A DNA stretch of 64,000 nt, from the NCBI GenBank assembly GCA_030533445.1, contig CM060080.1, positions 11,698,877-11,762,876 of the forward strand. Direction: 5' to 3'. A model generated the notes under the pieces. That model was not told the DNA's origin. It did not search any database and saw only the letters and a list, made by a program, of their open reading frames with translations. Origin of the DNA: Cyprinodon diabolis (Eukaryota; Chordata; Actinopteri; Cyprinodontiformes; Cyprinodontidae). Every line of letters starts with the position of its first letter. Within the stretch, counting starts at the first letter, position 1. Position numbers and translations under genes: made by a program. This document shows positions 53,693 through 64,000 of the stretch, piece after piece.

Positions 53693-54612
53693 AATTCTTC
53701 TTCTTCTTGTTTTACTGGCGACTTGCAACCAAATGGAGCATTATCGCCACCTACTTGATCTTATTTATGTTTCCTTAAATCCTTAGGTTTAGTCCAGTTT
53801 GTTGAAGATAAGATGACATGATTTTAAGTACTGTCTTTCTGGATTTATTTGAGAAGATATTTTTAGTGTCCAGTTGTTTGATTCCTTCATGTTCCAGTCT
53901 TTTCCTTAAATCTATTCTTTGACTTGCATATTTAATACACTCAAACAGCAAATGTTCTACTGTTCCTGGTTGACTACACATGTCACATTTTCCTGTTGGA
54001 TGCTTCCCAATAACATGCAGTGATGCATTTAGCCTTGTGTGGCCTAACCTAATTCTACTAAACATCCCCTGTTCTCTCCTGCTCTTCCCCAGAGGCTCTT
54101 CTTCTCCCACTTTTTGCTGTATCCTATATAAATGTCTTCCTTTATTTCCATTATCCCATACTTTTTGCCACGGTACCTTAATTTTGCTTCGTATGTACGA
54201 TTTGATTTCTGTTTTGCTAATTGGTACTTTTACTTCTACCTCATTTATCGTCAACCCCTTCTTAGCTAACGAATCTGCCATCTCATTCCCTTTAATGCCA
54301 CTATGTGCTGGAATCCATAAAAACTGAACATCAATCCCCAGATTACGTACTCGGTATAATGATAATAAATTTTCTAACATAATATCCTCCCTACATTTAG
54401 ATAACGTATTTTTAGGACTAGTCAATGCTGCACTTGAATCTGAACATATTAATATTCTCAGGGGTTTGACTTCCTCTATCCAGTATAATGCCTACATGAT
54501 TGCCATCATTTCTGCTGTATAAACCGACAAATGATCAGTTAATCTTTTAAACACCTTAACTTTTAATTCAGGAATGTAAAAAGCACAACTTGTTTTTCCA
54601 TTCTCTGGATTT
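53693..54612 (-). pseudogene. 5'-truncated LINE: RNase H domain, C-terminal part and 3' tail
   Basis: Minus strand. RNase H remnants YTAEMMAIM (then an in-frame stop), LICSDSSAALTS, and the strong VQFLWIPAHSGIKGNEMADS motif; then a C-terminal CDMCSQPGTVEHLLFEC cysteine-histidine motif, as in I- and R1-type non-LTR retrotransposons. The 3' tail includes 'gtaggtggcgataatgctcc' and ends in AAGAAGAAGAAG at about 53694. The 9-mer AGCAGCAGC (plus strand) is present at both borders (53684-53692, 54613-54621), a possible target duplication. I-like (Nimb) clade suspected. The tail ends about 25 bp from the hmgcl ATG. Confidence 0.8.
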
Positions 54613-54741
54613 AGCAGCAGCTCTTACTTCTTGTTTGCTTCTCTAACGGAGAATGCGCGGGCGACACCTACTGGTAAAACCTGGAAGTGAAAAAAAATAG
54701 CAGCTTGGAGATACAGTTTTAAGAAGTCAACTTTTCTGTGT

Positions 54742-55025
54742 ATACGGAAGAAGATTAGGGCCACTGGAGGAAAAAAAATAGAAAAAAAGATAACAGATTT
54801 TTTTTTATTTCATTTTAGTATAATATGATAAAAGAAATTCTGACTTTTTTCTCAGAATTCTTATTTTAATCTCAGAATTCTCTTCCTTTATGGTGCCCAT
54901 CTACATTAAGATCCAAAATTCTGAGATTAAAGTCAGAGTTCTGACTCTTTTCCCATATTAAACGGAAATAATATTTAAAAATCAGTTAACTTTTTTTTTT
55001 CAGTGGCCCTAATCCTCTTCCGTAT
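54742..55025. mobile_element. MITE with 25-bp inverted ends, 284 bp
   Basis: ATACGGAAGAAGATTAGGGC at 54742 and its near complement ending CTTCCGTAT at 55025; 24 of 25 positions appear to pair. The interior repeats 'ctcagaattc' in both directions. No ORF. The 55030-55920 interval is AT-rich without a recognised feature. Confidence 0.75.
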
Positions 55026-55924
55026 GTGTACTGTAAGTATATACAAAACAGTTTATTCTTTTTTGTTGTTGTTAAAGTATAAATGTTTAAGTAAAATAAA
55101 TATATATATATCTTCCCCAAGTCCTTAGCCCTTTATATGGCACTCCGTGAAATGCTTTGAAAAACTAAATTTCAAGCCAATAGTGTTATTGGAATCCAGG
55201 ACAAGACCTTATAACCTTTGAAACATTAAAAAAATATGGATATTTTGATGGCAAAAATGAATGTCAATGTAATAACAAGAAACAGCAACTTGCCTGAATA
55301 TATTAGGAAAAATAGAAAATGTGCTTCTATTAGAAATTCATGAAAAACACTCTGAGAGTGAAGAAACACTTGGTTTTGGTACAACATAACCTTAGACGCA
55401 TTAATGCTGATACTGGCACTTAAATTTTTTTGTTTATAAACCTAGATATAATTTTTAATAAGGCTTATTAACTTTTTAATTAGCTTTTGACCTTTTTTCT
55501 TGATTTGTTAACTTTTTTTTTCAACTTAATTTACAGTAGGTAATATATCACTCAAGGGCTCATCTAATTGGTCGAATTCCAAAATAAGATGTATAGCCAT
55601 GTAGCAGGATCTTTGCTGAATATAGATCTTGTGCTTCTAGATCTCACTGAGGGATGGGAGGATGGGGAATCCCTTTGTAAGGGGTATGCAAGTGATCAAA
55701 AACTATTTTTCCCTATAAAGGGTTAAACATGTCTAAAATTTGTATATTCAGCTTTATAGATTTATTCTACATCTTGTGTAATTAATTCTCTGTGAACCAA
55801 AAACTGTGGTTCTGGTTTTTGATAACACAACTTTTCTCATAAGAACTAATTTAATTCTCCTGATCAAACTATAAACTGGTTATAACTGTTTTTTCTCTTT
55901 TCTTTTTTTTGTACAATTTCATCA

Positions 55925-56142
55925 CACTGTCACAAGAACAGAGCAACGATATGAGCTCTATGCATTTAACCCATCCCTTTGGGGAGCAGTGGGCTGCCAT
56001 TGTGCGGCGCCCGTGAAGCAGTGTGGGGTTAAAGGTCTTTGCTCAGAGAGCCACAGTGGCAGTCTGTGGGAGTGGGGCTCAAACTCAGAACCTCAGGATT
56101 CCAAGCGCAATGCCCTAACCATTAGTCTGCCACTCCCCTTAG
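55925..56142. repeat. Dispersed repeat, family D
   Basis: 'Ccctttggggagcagtgggc' to 'taaccattagtctgccactc'; the fullest family D copy. Between hmgcl and the zbtb8a 3' end. Confidence 0.65.
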
Positions 56143-56965
56143 TTTTGTTGGCAGGCTTTGCAAAACTCGTTAGGACTTGAAATCTATAGAAAATTGTAAC
56201 ATTATGTTTTTACTCTCATCCTCATCTTAAATCTTAGTATATTAATTGTATTCTGAAACCTGTCTTTCAACATTTCTCCTTTAAGTAATTTGTTCTACTT
56301 TTAAATGAGCTGATATGACTCTTTGTATACTTTATGATTTCATATCCAGAAAAAAAGAAGCAACTTTAAATGTTTTAGAACATTAAAACTACATGTACAA
56401 ATGGTAAATTATGAGTAGCTGATAGTGATGTACTACTGAAAGTAGCAACTTATGACAAACCAGACACGGGTGTATAAAAATATCTTTAATGTGTTAGATA
56501 GTAGAAATAAAAAGTAATAAATAAATAAATCTTAAAGGATTATATCATAGTGCATATCATAAAAATGAAATCAAAACATGGCAGACAAAGACTCCAAATG
56601 AAATATGTCTTAAACTCATAATTTTTTAGTAAGACCCCTAAAAGCTGCCATTTTGTCTGCGTCAGCATTTCAGCTTTATGCCCAGAAAACTTCCCAAAGG
56701 GCTGCAAAGACAAAGTGTGGTTTCATGCATTCCAATGAAGAAATACTCACTGGAACAATTATAATTACAACACCAAAAACAATAGAGATTAACATGCATG
56801 CTTTGGAGAGTGCATAACTTAAGCAACATTTACAAAAAAAAATGTTCTGCACAGTTGAATACAACCTGCACACTCTAGTATTTACATATCCAGGCCCCAG
56901 TTTTTTTATGGCTTTAGGAACAGATAAAACATTGTCAATATATTTGCACAGAGTTTGGTCCTCCT

Positions 56966-59900
56966 TCACTGCAGCTCCTCGTCGCTGTCATCCACTTGCT
57001 GGATGATAAGGTCGGCACCTGAGTCTTCAGCGAGATCATTTTCATCATTCACCATCCAGTTCCTCTTGGCATCCCCCTCCTCCTCACCATCCACGCCTAG
57101 TAACAAGGCCGGCTCCTCGTTGGGTGTCTGCAGACCATCCATAGGTATGTCGTCGCAACCCACCTCCTGAATACAGTTGGTGCACATGCGGTAGCGTCGT
57201 GTACCCTCACACACCACATGTCCAGTCTCCTCTGTCACCTGACACTTACACTTCCTGCACACCAGCTTCCTGGCTTGATGGATCTGTAGAAAGACCCACA
57301 AAATATTTAAAACAGATTTCAATTACTTTACATTTTCATAATCCTGGTTGATATATGTTGCTTAATCTGAAGTTTAGACTCCATACTCAAAATAACTGAA
57401 TGTATGCCTCTGTGAGCCTCTAAAGGCTTTAGCACTAGAAAATGCCTACACAGGCAGTGTGAAGGAACAGACTTGTCCAAATCATCTCATACATGCCTGA
57501 TACCCTGTGCAGAATTACATCTTTCCTCTTCGGGCAGGTGCGAAGGATGTTTAAAGGACCTACCCCACAAACCACTCACATAGGCCCAAGGTCAAGCTGA
57601 GTGGCAAATACAACAGTCATCCCTCGAAGGATGTCTGTTTTGACCAAACATTAGGACCAATACTCCTGCTGAATAATCAACTCTATAGGTGGTTCCCTTG
57701 AATAGGTAAAAAAGCATTTTCTATTGTCCAATGACTTATATGCTTAGGTCAAAAAGGCAAGACCTTCTACAGGTCGCATGTTAAAGGCAATCAGACCATG
57801 ATCGTCACACCTCTTTTAGGCAATAGTGCCGTGCAGGAATTCAAAGCTCTGCGGCGAGTTATCAGGGTATTTCAGGGCTGTATCAGATCTGATTTGTACT
57901 TTTGGGAAATATCTACACTGACTGAGTAGAGCTATTAAAATCATAAAGGCCATGTCCCACCCAGTAACTGTAATTGTTAGGCCATTGTCACACTTTGACG
58001 ATTTAGCCAGTGTATGCCTGACATCCCAGAATCTTATAAAACTCTGGCATACGCTGAACTTTCTATGAATTTTTTTTAATTTTGGGCGTATACATAGCAT
58101 ATTCATAACGAGTCCAGAACTAATGTCCAACGACAGCCTAACTTATGCATAAAGCACGGCAGTGTAATGCCAATGAAATGTCCCAAGACAGTGTCCTGAG
58201 GGGGGCAGCGATGTGCCTGGAGGAGCCCTGCCTGAATAAAGAGATTTATTTGATTGCGGTATTAACCTAACTGCTGTTTACCGCCCACCAAAAAGAAAGG
58301 TTTGCAGTTGCAGCAAATTTAGCGTCATGTCTGCTAGGAAGTTTGTTGGCCATGGGCGTGAAAGCAGGGAGGATCCATCACACTCACCTTCTGGCTCACC
58401 CTATGATGGGAATCAAGTCTGGAGGAGTACTGACGCTTTCCTCCTGTGAACCCCTCTTATACTAAAATGCTGCCAATACGCCATTAAACAGAACAAGAAG
58501 TTAGAAACATGTTCAGCAGTCATCTAGAACATGTGAAATGCGTTGCTATACATTGGAGATACGTTCTTGATAAGTTATGAACAGGTTAATCATAGGTTTT
58601 GGATAAGCTAGACACCACGACTTATGGGAAACTTACACTTAAAGTGTGTCAATGATCACATAACTTACCTGTAAAATATGGCCCACACATGAGCATACAC
58701 TGGCATACGTCAAGAAATTTCGAGTCGTGTTTCAGCAGGCTTCAGCATGCTTCAGCTTTCTGAAATGCGACCCATAGCTTCTCCAACGTATGCCAGCACT
58801 TTTGCCAGATTTATCGAACGTCAGGCATACGCTGTCTAAATCGTCAAGGTGTGACAGGGGCTTTAACAAATGCTGCTCCTCAAAGTTTACTACTTTTTAT
58901 TCGTTTTGCATAAAACTAGAATAATTATATATTACTTTTTAAGATCCTCAATATGTAGTAAAAATAATTTTTGTAGATCAAAAACTTTAACAGCCAATAA
59001 AGAGTTACACTAGAAATCATGACATCCTGAAATAAATCTCAGGAAAACATTTGGACATGGTTGTCAGGGTGGGAACTTTCCTGTCGTGTGTGGTGGACAC
59101 AGTGGGGTCTGGAGATGCTCCCACAGAGAGTGGGTTGCCCACTCTTAGCAGTGGGTCACATTTCCCCCGCTTTTTTGTTAAATAGGGCCCGTCGGAGTAA
59201 AAAATGTTGAGATATTTCTGTTCTTACCCTCACAGGCTCCAAATGAAGGTCATGAGAGATAAGAATGAGTTACACAGTTTTCTTCAATGTTGTTGGAGGA
59301 GATCCGTCTGGCCAGTGAAAGATATATTAGCCTAACAGAGAACGGCCCTGATGAACTGAAGTTGTTTTTCCTCAAATGTTCAAGTGTGAGAAAGTTCTTT
59401 GTGCAGGGAGTGGGCTGGTTCCCCTGGTTGGTGTGTGTGTGTGTGTGTGTGTGTTAGGATTTTTGTAAGTTTGAACCATTTTTCTTGCTAGAAATGCCTC
59501 TGTCTCAGCTTCCTAACTCCACAGCACCCTTTAGTATATTACCTTAACCTAAAAATGTTGTTCTGCACACAGCCAATAGTTTTATACCAGTAGTTGAAGG
59601 TTCCACTGGTGCTCCACGCTGAGGACACACTGCTTGCTTCTAAATTGCTTAGCTCTAGGTTTGGTAAAGAACCTTAATGTCCCATAAGCTGCAAAAATAG
59701 AGCATTGTATCCCAGGGTGATAGCTAAAAAAGGTAAGGATTTTTAGCTTTAGTTGAGCAGGGATGTAATGTACATCACATGGTCGTTTTAAGGAAGACTC
59801 CGCATGCAGACGATGTGCAATAAAGGATTGTAAAATTATGCTCAATCTGCTGACTGAAGTCTTCTTAAAATGGATTTTAATTTGTGAACCGGCAATACTG

Positions 59901-61192
59901 AAATAAGCTGAGTGACGGCATCACGGGTTAAAAAAAACAATCTACACTGAACGGTATGTAGCTTGATTTAAAATTTTTTCCTAACTTTTTCTGTGTAGAT
60001 CTTTGAAGCTGCTACATGAAAAAGCTCAATGTTTCCAACTGTGAGAGGACCTACCGTCTCGAAGTGGCTACGTAGATGTTCCAGGCGGGTAAAGCGCTTG
60101 TTGCAGGCCTGACACGGATAGGGTCTCTCCCCAGTATGACAGCGCAGGTGGCGTTTCAGGTCCGCCTTCCTCTTTACAGTGTGTGTACAAAAAGGGCATT
60201 TAAAGCGCATAACAGGGTTAGAATCTGCAAAGATGATCAGATAAGACAGAGACGTTTGTCTTTTCAAACTTATTCAAGTCTGCTCATCAATAGCTTCATG
60301 AGGGTGTGTCCAGTGAAACACACCTTTATTGAAGTGGCCAATAACACCAACAATTGGAGGTAGCGTGGCATAAAGCTCCTCTGCCTTTTCAGCCTTCATG
60401 GTTCTTGCCTCTTGAATATCCAGGTCTTCATGCTGGCTTGAACGAGTGCTGTTGGATGCTCTCCTTTTGGTCCCGCCTTTCCCGCGCCGGCGCTCTAATC
60501 CAGGTAGTGTGTAAAGCGGGTCTTGAGGATCATTCAGATCATCTGTCTCTGCACTGAGCTCATTAGCAGGACTGCTTGGGTCAGTCTTTATGGCTGAACC
60601 TTCCTGCTCTGAATCCTTCCCCATAAAACTTGACTGGGATCTGGAGTTGTCACGGGTCCAGAGCGCAGGCGGTGGGCTGACGGAGCGGGGATCCTGCTGC
60701 TGATGCTCTGCTGACTCTTCTCCTGCTCCACTCGTGAAAGAACAGGTCTCAGACATGCTGTGGCACCGGTCACTGTCTTCATCCTTTACAGTAATGTCCA
60801 GAGAGGACTTGATGAAGTTTTTGCAGTAGGTGATGACGCTGTTCATCTGCAAGTAACTAGCTGCAGACATGACCTCAATCACATTGTGACTGGAGAGGTC
60901 CAGTTGCCCAGAGTAGATGAAATCCAGGATGACGGTGAAAATCTCTGGGCTGAAGACGTCGAAGGTGGCGTTGACAGTTTCTGGCACCCCGTCCGGCCCC
61001 TGGGACAGCAGCATGCGAAAGTAGCCACTGCTGGCGAACAAGACATTGCGGTGGGCCCTAAAGAGCTGGCCCTCCACTAGCACACTGCAGTCACAGAAAA
61101 GCTCCCGGCGGCGCTGCTCGTTTAGCTGCTTCAGTAGGTTGTTCTGGTGAGATGCTGTGATGTCGGCCGTGTTGAACCACCTCTGAGGTTGC
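56966..61192 (-). CDS. zbtb8a: Zinc finger and BTB domain-containing protein 8A (start not found)
   Basis: Probable nuclear transcription regulator. Three exons on the minus strand: 61192-60324 (869 bp), 60224-60055, 57283-56966 (stop TGA). They join in frame to about 451 residues (human ZBTB8A 441). The BTB/POZ domain covers roughly residues 18-120 ([51 protein letters not shown]); an acidic/Ser-rich linker follows; then two C2H2 fingers, [21 protein letters not shown] and [18 protein letters not shown]; then CRKC...C..C motifs in the last exon ([26 protein letters not shown]) and an acidic tail [14 protein letters not shown], all as in ZBTB8A and unlike ZBTB8B. The first listed exon opens in mid-codon and has no in-frame ATG ahead of the BTB domain, so an upstream coding exon must exist, in 61200-64000 or beyond. 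56450-56965 is probable 3' UTR. Confidence 0.93.
57980..58862. mobile_element. Harbinger-like non-autonomous element with long inverted ends, 883 bp
   Basis: Left end GGCCATTGTCACACTTTGAC and right end (complement) AGCCCCTGTCACACCTTGAC pair over at least 45 bp, through a shared 'gacgatttag...gtatgcctgac' block. TTA stands at both borders (57977-57979, 58863-58865). No transposase. In zbtb8a intron between the zinc-finger and last exons. The rest of that intron shows nothing recognisable. Confidence 0.75.
59431..59454. repeat. (GT)n microsatellite
   Basis: Twelve GT units in a zbtb8a intron. Confidence 0.95.
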
Positions 61193-61369
61193 CTGCAGGA
61201 GACAAAACAACAGCAGCATCCCTGTTTGTCAACACAAAATACAAACTGGATGCTTACATCACAACAGGGAGCTTGTGCACAAAATTTACTGAGAAATCAT
61301 ATGTTTTTAATCTTGTTTACATGTCGTCATGATGAAAAAAACCATCATTTATTTAAATAGGAATGAAAT

Positions 61370-61768
61370 TAGGGCTGAAACAACTAATCTGATAGTTTAA
61401 TGATTAATCGATTATTAAAATAATCATCAGCTAATTTAGTAATTGATTAATCGTTAACTTGAATATAGAGACTGCAAAACATGCCTTAAGCTAACAGAGC
61501 GACCCACTTAGAGCAGTAATTATATCAAAATTGTAAAAAAGTATATATATAAACATTTTGCATTTAAGATATAAAAATGTTTTCATCTCTCAATATGCTC
61601 TATCCAGAACTACTCAAGAAAAAAAGTTATAGTTTTACCTGGTTTAATTTCATTAAAAAATTTTCTTCAAGGATCCTTTTGCTACCTACCGTAGTTATTA
61701 ATCTGTTAATCGGGAAAAATAATCAACAGATTAACCGATTTGATAAATATTGATTAGTTGCATCCCTA
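61370..61768. repeat. hAT-type MITE, family C (perfect target duplication)
   Basis: TAGGGCTGAAAC at the left, GCATCCCTA at the right, with identical octamers AATGAAAT at 61362-61369 and 61769-61776. Upstream of the first visible zbtb8a exon. 61780-63200 shows no recognised feature. Confidence 0.85.
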
Positions 61769-63204
61769 AATGAAATTAAACTAAGTAGGACAATTCATTT
61801 TTAACATCATTCACAAACACAAATATGTTTGTGTGGTATACGTTGGCAGCACTACAAACTATTTAAATCACTTTCATAAATTTCAGCATCAAAGATTCAA
61901 CTTTTTCCCATTTTATTTGCAAAAAAGATTATGTTTAGTCAACTAGATGGAGACAATCTGAACAGTGAGTTTCACATTTTTCCTTCTCTCTGCACTTTCC
62001 TGGAATCTTCAATATGATTTGATCTAAACTATTCCTTTAGTTCTGGAAGTTTAAACTCTATTTCTCAACTCTTTGTGGCTTCTGACAGATTTTGCATAAA
62101 ACTGTACTGTATTTAGCTACTTTATTTTCATCAACTCTGACTAGTTTCACTGACTTTACTGAAGAAAATACATTCCCTTAGTATGATACAGCCACCACCG
62201 TGAATTACTATGTGTAGGTTAAGCTGTTCTCTATAGAAAGGTGTTTTGCATGTCAGCCAGCAATGTTCATTTAGGTGTCTGACTGAGCACCTTCTTTCAG
62301 AGGGTTGTTGAGTCTCAAGGTCTTGTAGCAAAATGCAAACATGACTAAATCCTTCTTTTATTAAAGAGTGACTGTTATCTTTCCAATCTTCCATCAACAC
62401 CAGACAAAATTTGGAGGGCAAATAATAATTGTTCTATTCATAGATTCTCCTGTGGATCTTTGCAGCCACCAAAAAGTCACTTTTGGCTTCCCTGATTACT
62501 GCTCACTTTATCTGAGCTGTCAGGTTAGGGATCTAGACATGTCTTTGTAGATTTGCACATGTGCAATTTTCTTTTTATTCTTCTACAATTGGCAACAATC
62601 AGTGTTCAATGTTCTTAAGCCCTGAATAAAACTATTAATAACTTTATCCCTAATATTTCTACTATCTGTTTTGATCTTCATGATTTTTTTCTTAATAATG
62701 TTTTCCTAAAAGTCTCTTCAGAGAAGATATCCACTTATACTGAAATGTAATTACACTCAACACACAATTACACAACTATGTATTACAGTAATTATTTGAT
62801 CCTAATGGAGATTAATCACATTGTATATCCTGATTAGGGTTATTAGGCTAAAATGGGCTGATTAAATATGCAATGCATACTTTTAGCAAATGGACTTTTA
62901 AAAACAACATTTATTATTTTATTTTCTGCTATACGCCCATGTAATGGCTCCCTGGGTGAGTCTGTCCCTCTGCTTCCCGAAACCCCTGCAGCCGGGTGCA
63001 ACGCAATTTTTTTGAAACCTCCTTGTTTTTGTGAAGCTAAAAGTAGTGATCAGGTAACCTGAAACTTGAGCCTCCCTCAACATAAGGTCCGCTTATTTGA
63101 CAGCAAACACAGCCTGATTTCTCCTCTCATAGCAGCATTTTCTTTTAAACACAAGGTGGTTCTACATGGATGAATAAAATATATAGAATTTTTTTTAGAG
63201 AGCA

Positions 63205-63369
63205 CACTGCAAAGAAATTGAAATTTAAATAAGTCATTTTTTTTCTATTCTATTTTTATCTTATTTTAAGAGTAAAAATACGCAAATAATCTTATTTGCC
63301 TAGTCAAATTAATGATAAATATACTATTTAAGATTTTTTTCTTGTTATTTCTAGATCCTTTTTGCAATG
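63205..63369. repeat. Palindromic MITE, family B (shortened)
   Basis: Starts CACTGCAAAG and ends CCTTTTTGCAATG. The central part is deleted compared with the 280-bp copies. Confidence 0.55.
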
Positions 63370-63714
63370 CAGATAAAAAATACATCCAAGGTCCATTTCA
63401 TCAAACACAACTTTGCACACTTTTCTCCATGTGCAATTTTGAGAGACCGATTTTTACATTTTTTTCTATAGGAGGAAAGGGAATTTTGTAAGGTATTTTG
63501 CCTAAATAGATAGCTTTTGTTGTTGCAAAAATATATATATATAAAAATAAATAATGAACATCCCAAGTCAAGTACAATGAACCATCTAAAGAGTACCTCT
63601 TTTAGTTTTCCCAAATAACCGAAACTTCATCTTCATATTAATTGTAACATTAGAGTTTAGGCTATGTAAAAAATAAAAATAAACATAGGCAGGACAGGCC
63701 AGTCTGTGTCTGTA

Positions 63715-63765
63715 CTGGAACACCCCGCCCACTTTACTATTTGCTGAACTGTGATTGGCCGAGAG
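63715..63765 (-). promoter_or_regulatory. Promoter-like CCAAT plus GC box, minus strand
   Basis: On the minus strand GGCCAATCACAG is followed about 25 bp later by GTGGGCGGGGTG. The order and spacing fit a promoter firing toward lower coordinates, which could be that of zbtb8a. No transcript evidence; could equally be chance. Confidence 0.25.
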
Positions 63766-64000
63766 AGACTTCAATAAAAGAACGCCTTTTTTTTAATGGG
63801 TTACGCCCGGCTCTAGTAAGGTGAGCTTCGGGTGACAAACCCTATAATCATTCCTGTATGCTTGATTCACAGAGGTTGGGAATTTTATAAAGCGAGATTC
63901 TCACTGATGAATGACACGCATCATGCGTCTGTTAAATTATACAATGACTATCTGGACCTGCAGCTTAAACAAAAAGAAATTTCTCTCAACCTCATTTGAA

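Noticed and set aside
53729..53760. Upstream in-frame extension of hmgcl (residues MQVASKTRRRR if a TTG were a start)
   Set aside because: No ATG; the sequence is LINE tail. The ATG pair at 53668/53665 is better.
63770..63850. Plus-strand donor-like TAAG/GTGAGC after a CCAAT and AATAAAAG, considered as a new gene start or small RNA gene
   Set aside because: No coding exon, no match to a snRNA or snoRNA I know, and the window ends before it could be tested.

Overview
This window is nuclear DNA from a ray-finned fish, probably a percomorph teleost. Its genes have short coding exons with GT-AG introns, the proteins are vertebrate and closest to fish or mammal forms, the DNA is AT-rich, and introns and intergenic DNA are full of teleost-style repeats (hAT, PIF/Harbinger and TTAA-target MITEs, 5'-truncated LINEs). 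The species cannot be fixed from sequence alone.

Six protein-coding genes can be supported. Left to right: (1) pabpc4 on +, cytoplasmic poly(A)-binding protein, 13 coding exons from 2438 to 19252; the first exon lies left of the window. (2) ppie on +, a nuclear RRM-cyclophilin, complete in 10 exons (21702-27014). (3) and (4) two tandem beta connexins on +, one GJB4-like (29474-30271) and one GJB3-like (44224-45084), each with an intronless coding region behind a 5' UTR intron. (5) hmgcl on -, mitochondrial HMG-CoA lyase, complete in 9 exons (53668 down to 48456). (6) zbtb8a on -, a BTB zinc-finger protein, three exons (61192 down to 56966); its start codon was not found. PABPC4/PPIE, GJB4/GJB3, ZBTB8A and HMGCL all map to the short arm of human chromosome 1, so this looks like a rearranged piece of that conserved block. 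The genes do not form one pathway.

The rest is mostly mobile-element debris, and several insertions are resolved to their target-site duplications. pabpc4 intron 4 holds a 3.15 kb hAT-like element that contains a foldback and a nested, internally deleted Harbinger element. pabpc4 intron 8 holds a 1.26 kb hAT element with a perfect 8-bp duplication. A foldback with two 398-bp arms and TTAA ends (42158-43079) sits inside an older dispersed repeat. Two copies of the 3' end of a LINE meet tail to tail near 34590. A 1.2-1.35 kb repeat of unknown class occurs in a ppie intron and in an hmgcl intron.

No wholly new biological system was recognised. The strongest leads are places where repeats appear to have become part of host genes: a LINE whose 3' tail ends about 25 bp before the hmgcl start codon, so it probably supplies the 5' UTR or promoter, and a repeat that ends about 8 bp before ppie exon 5, so it probably supplies that exon's branch point. 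No rRNA, tRNA or CRISPR feature was found.
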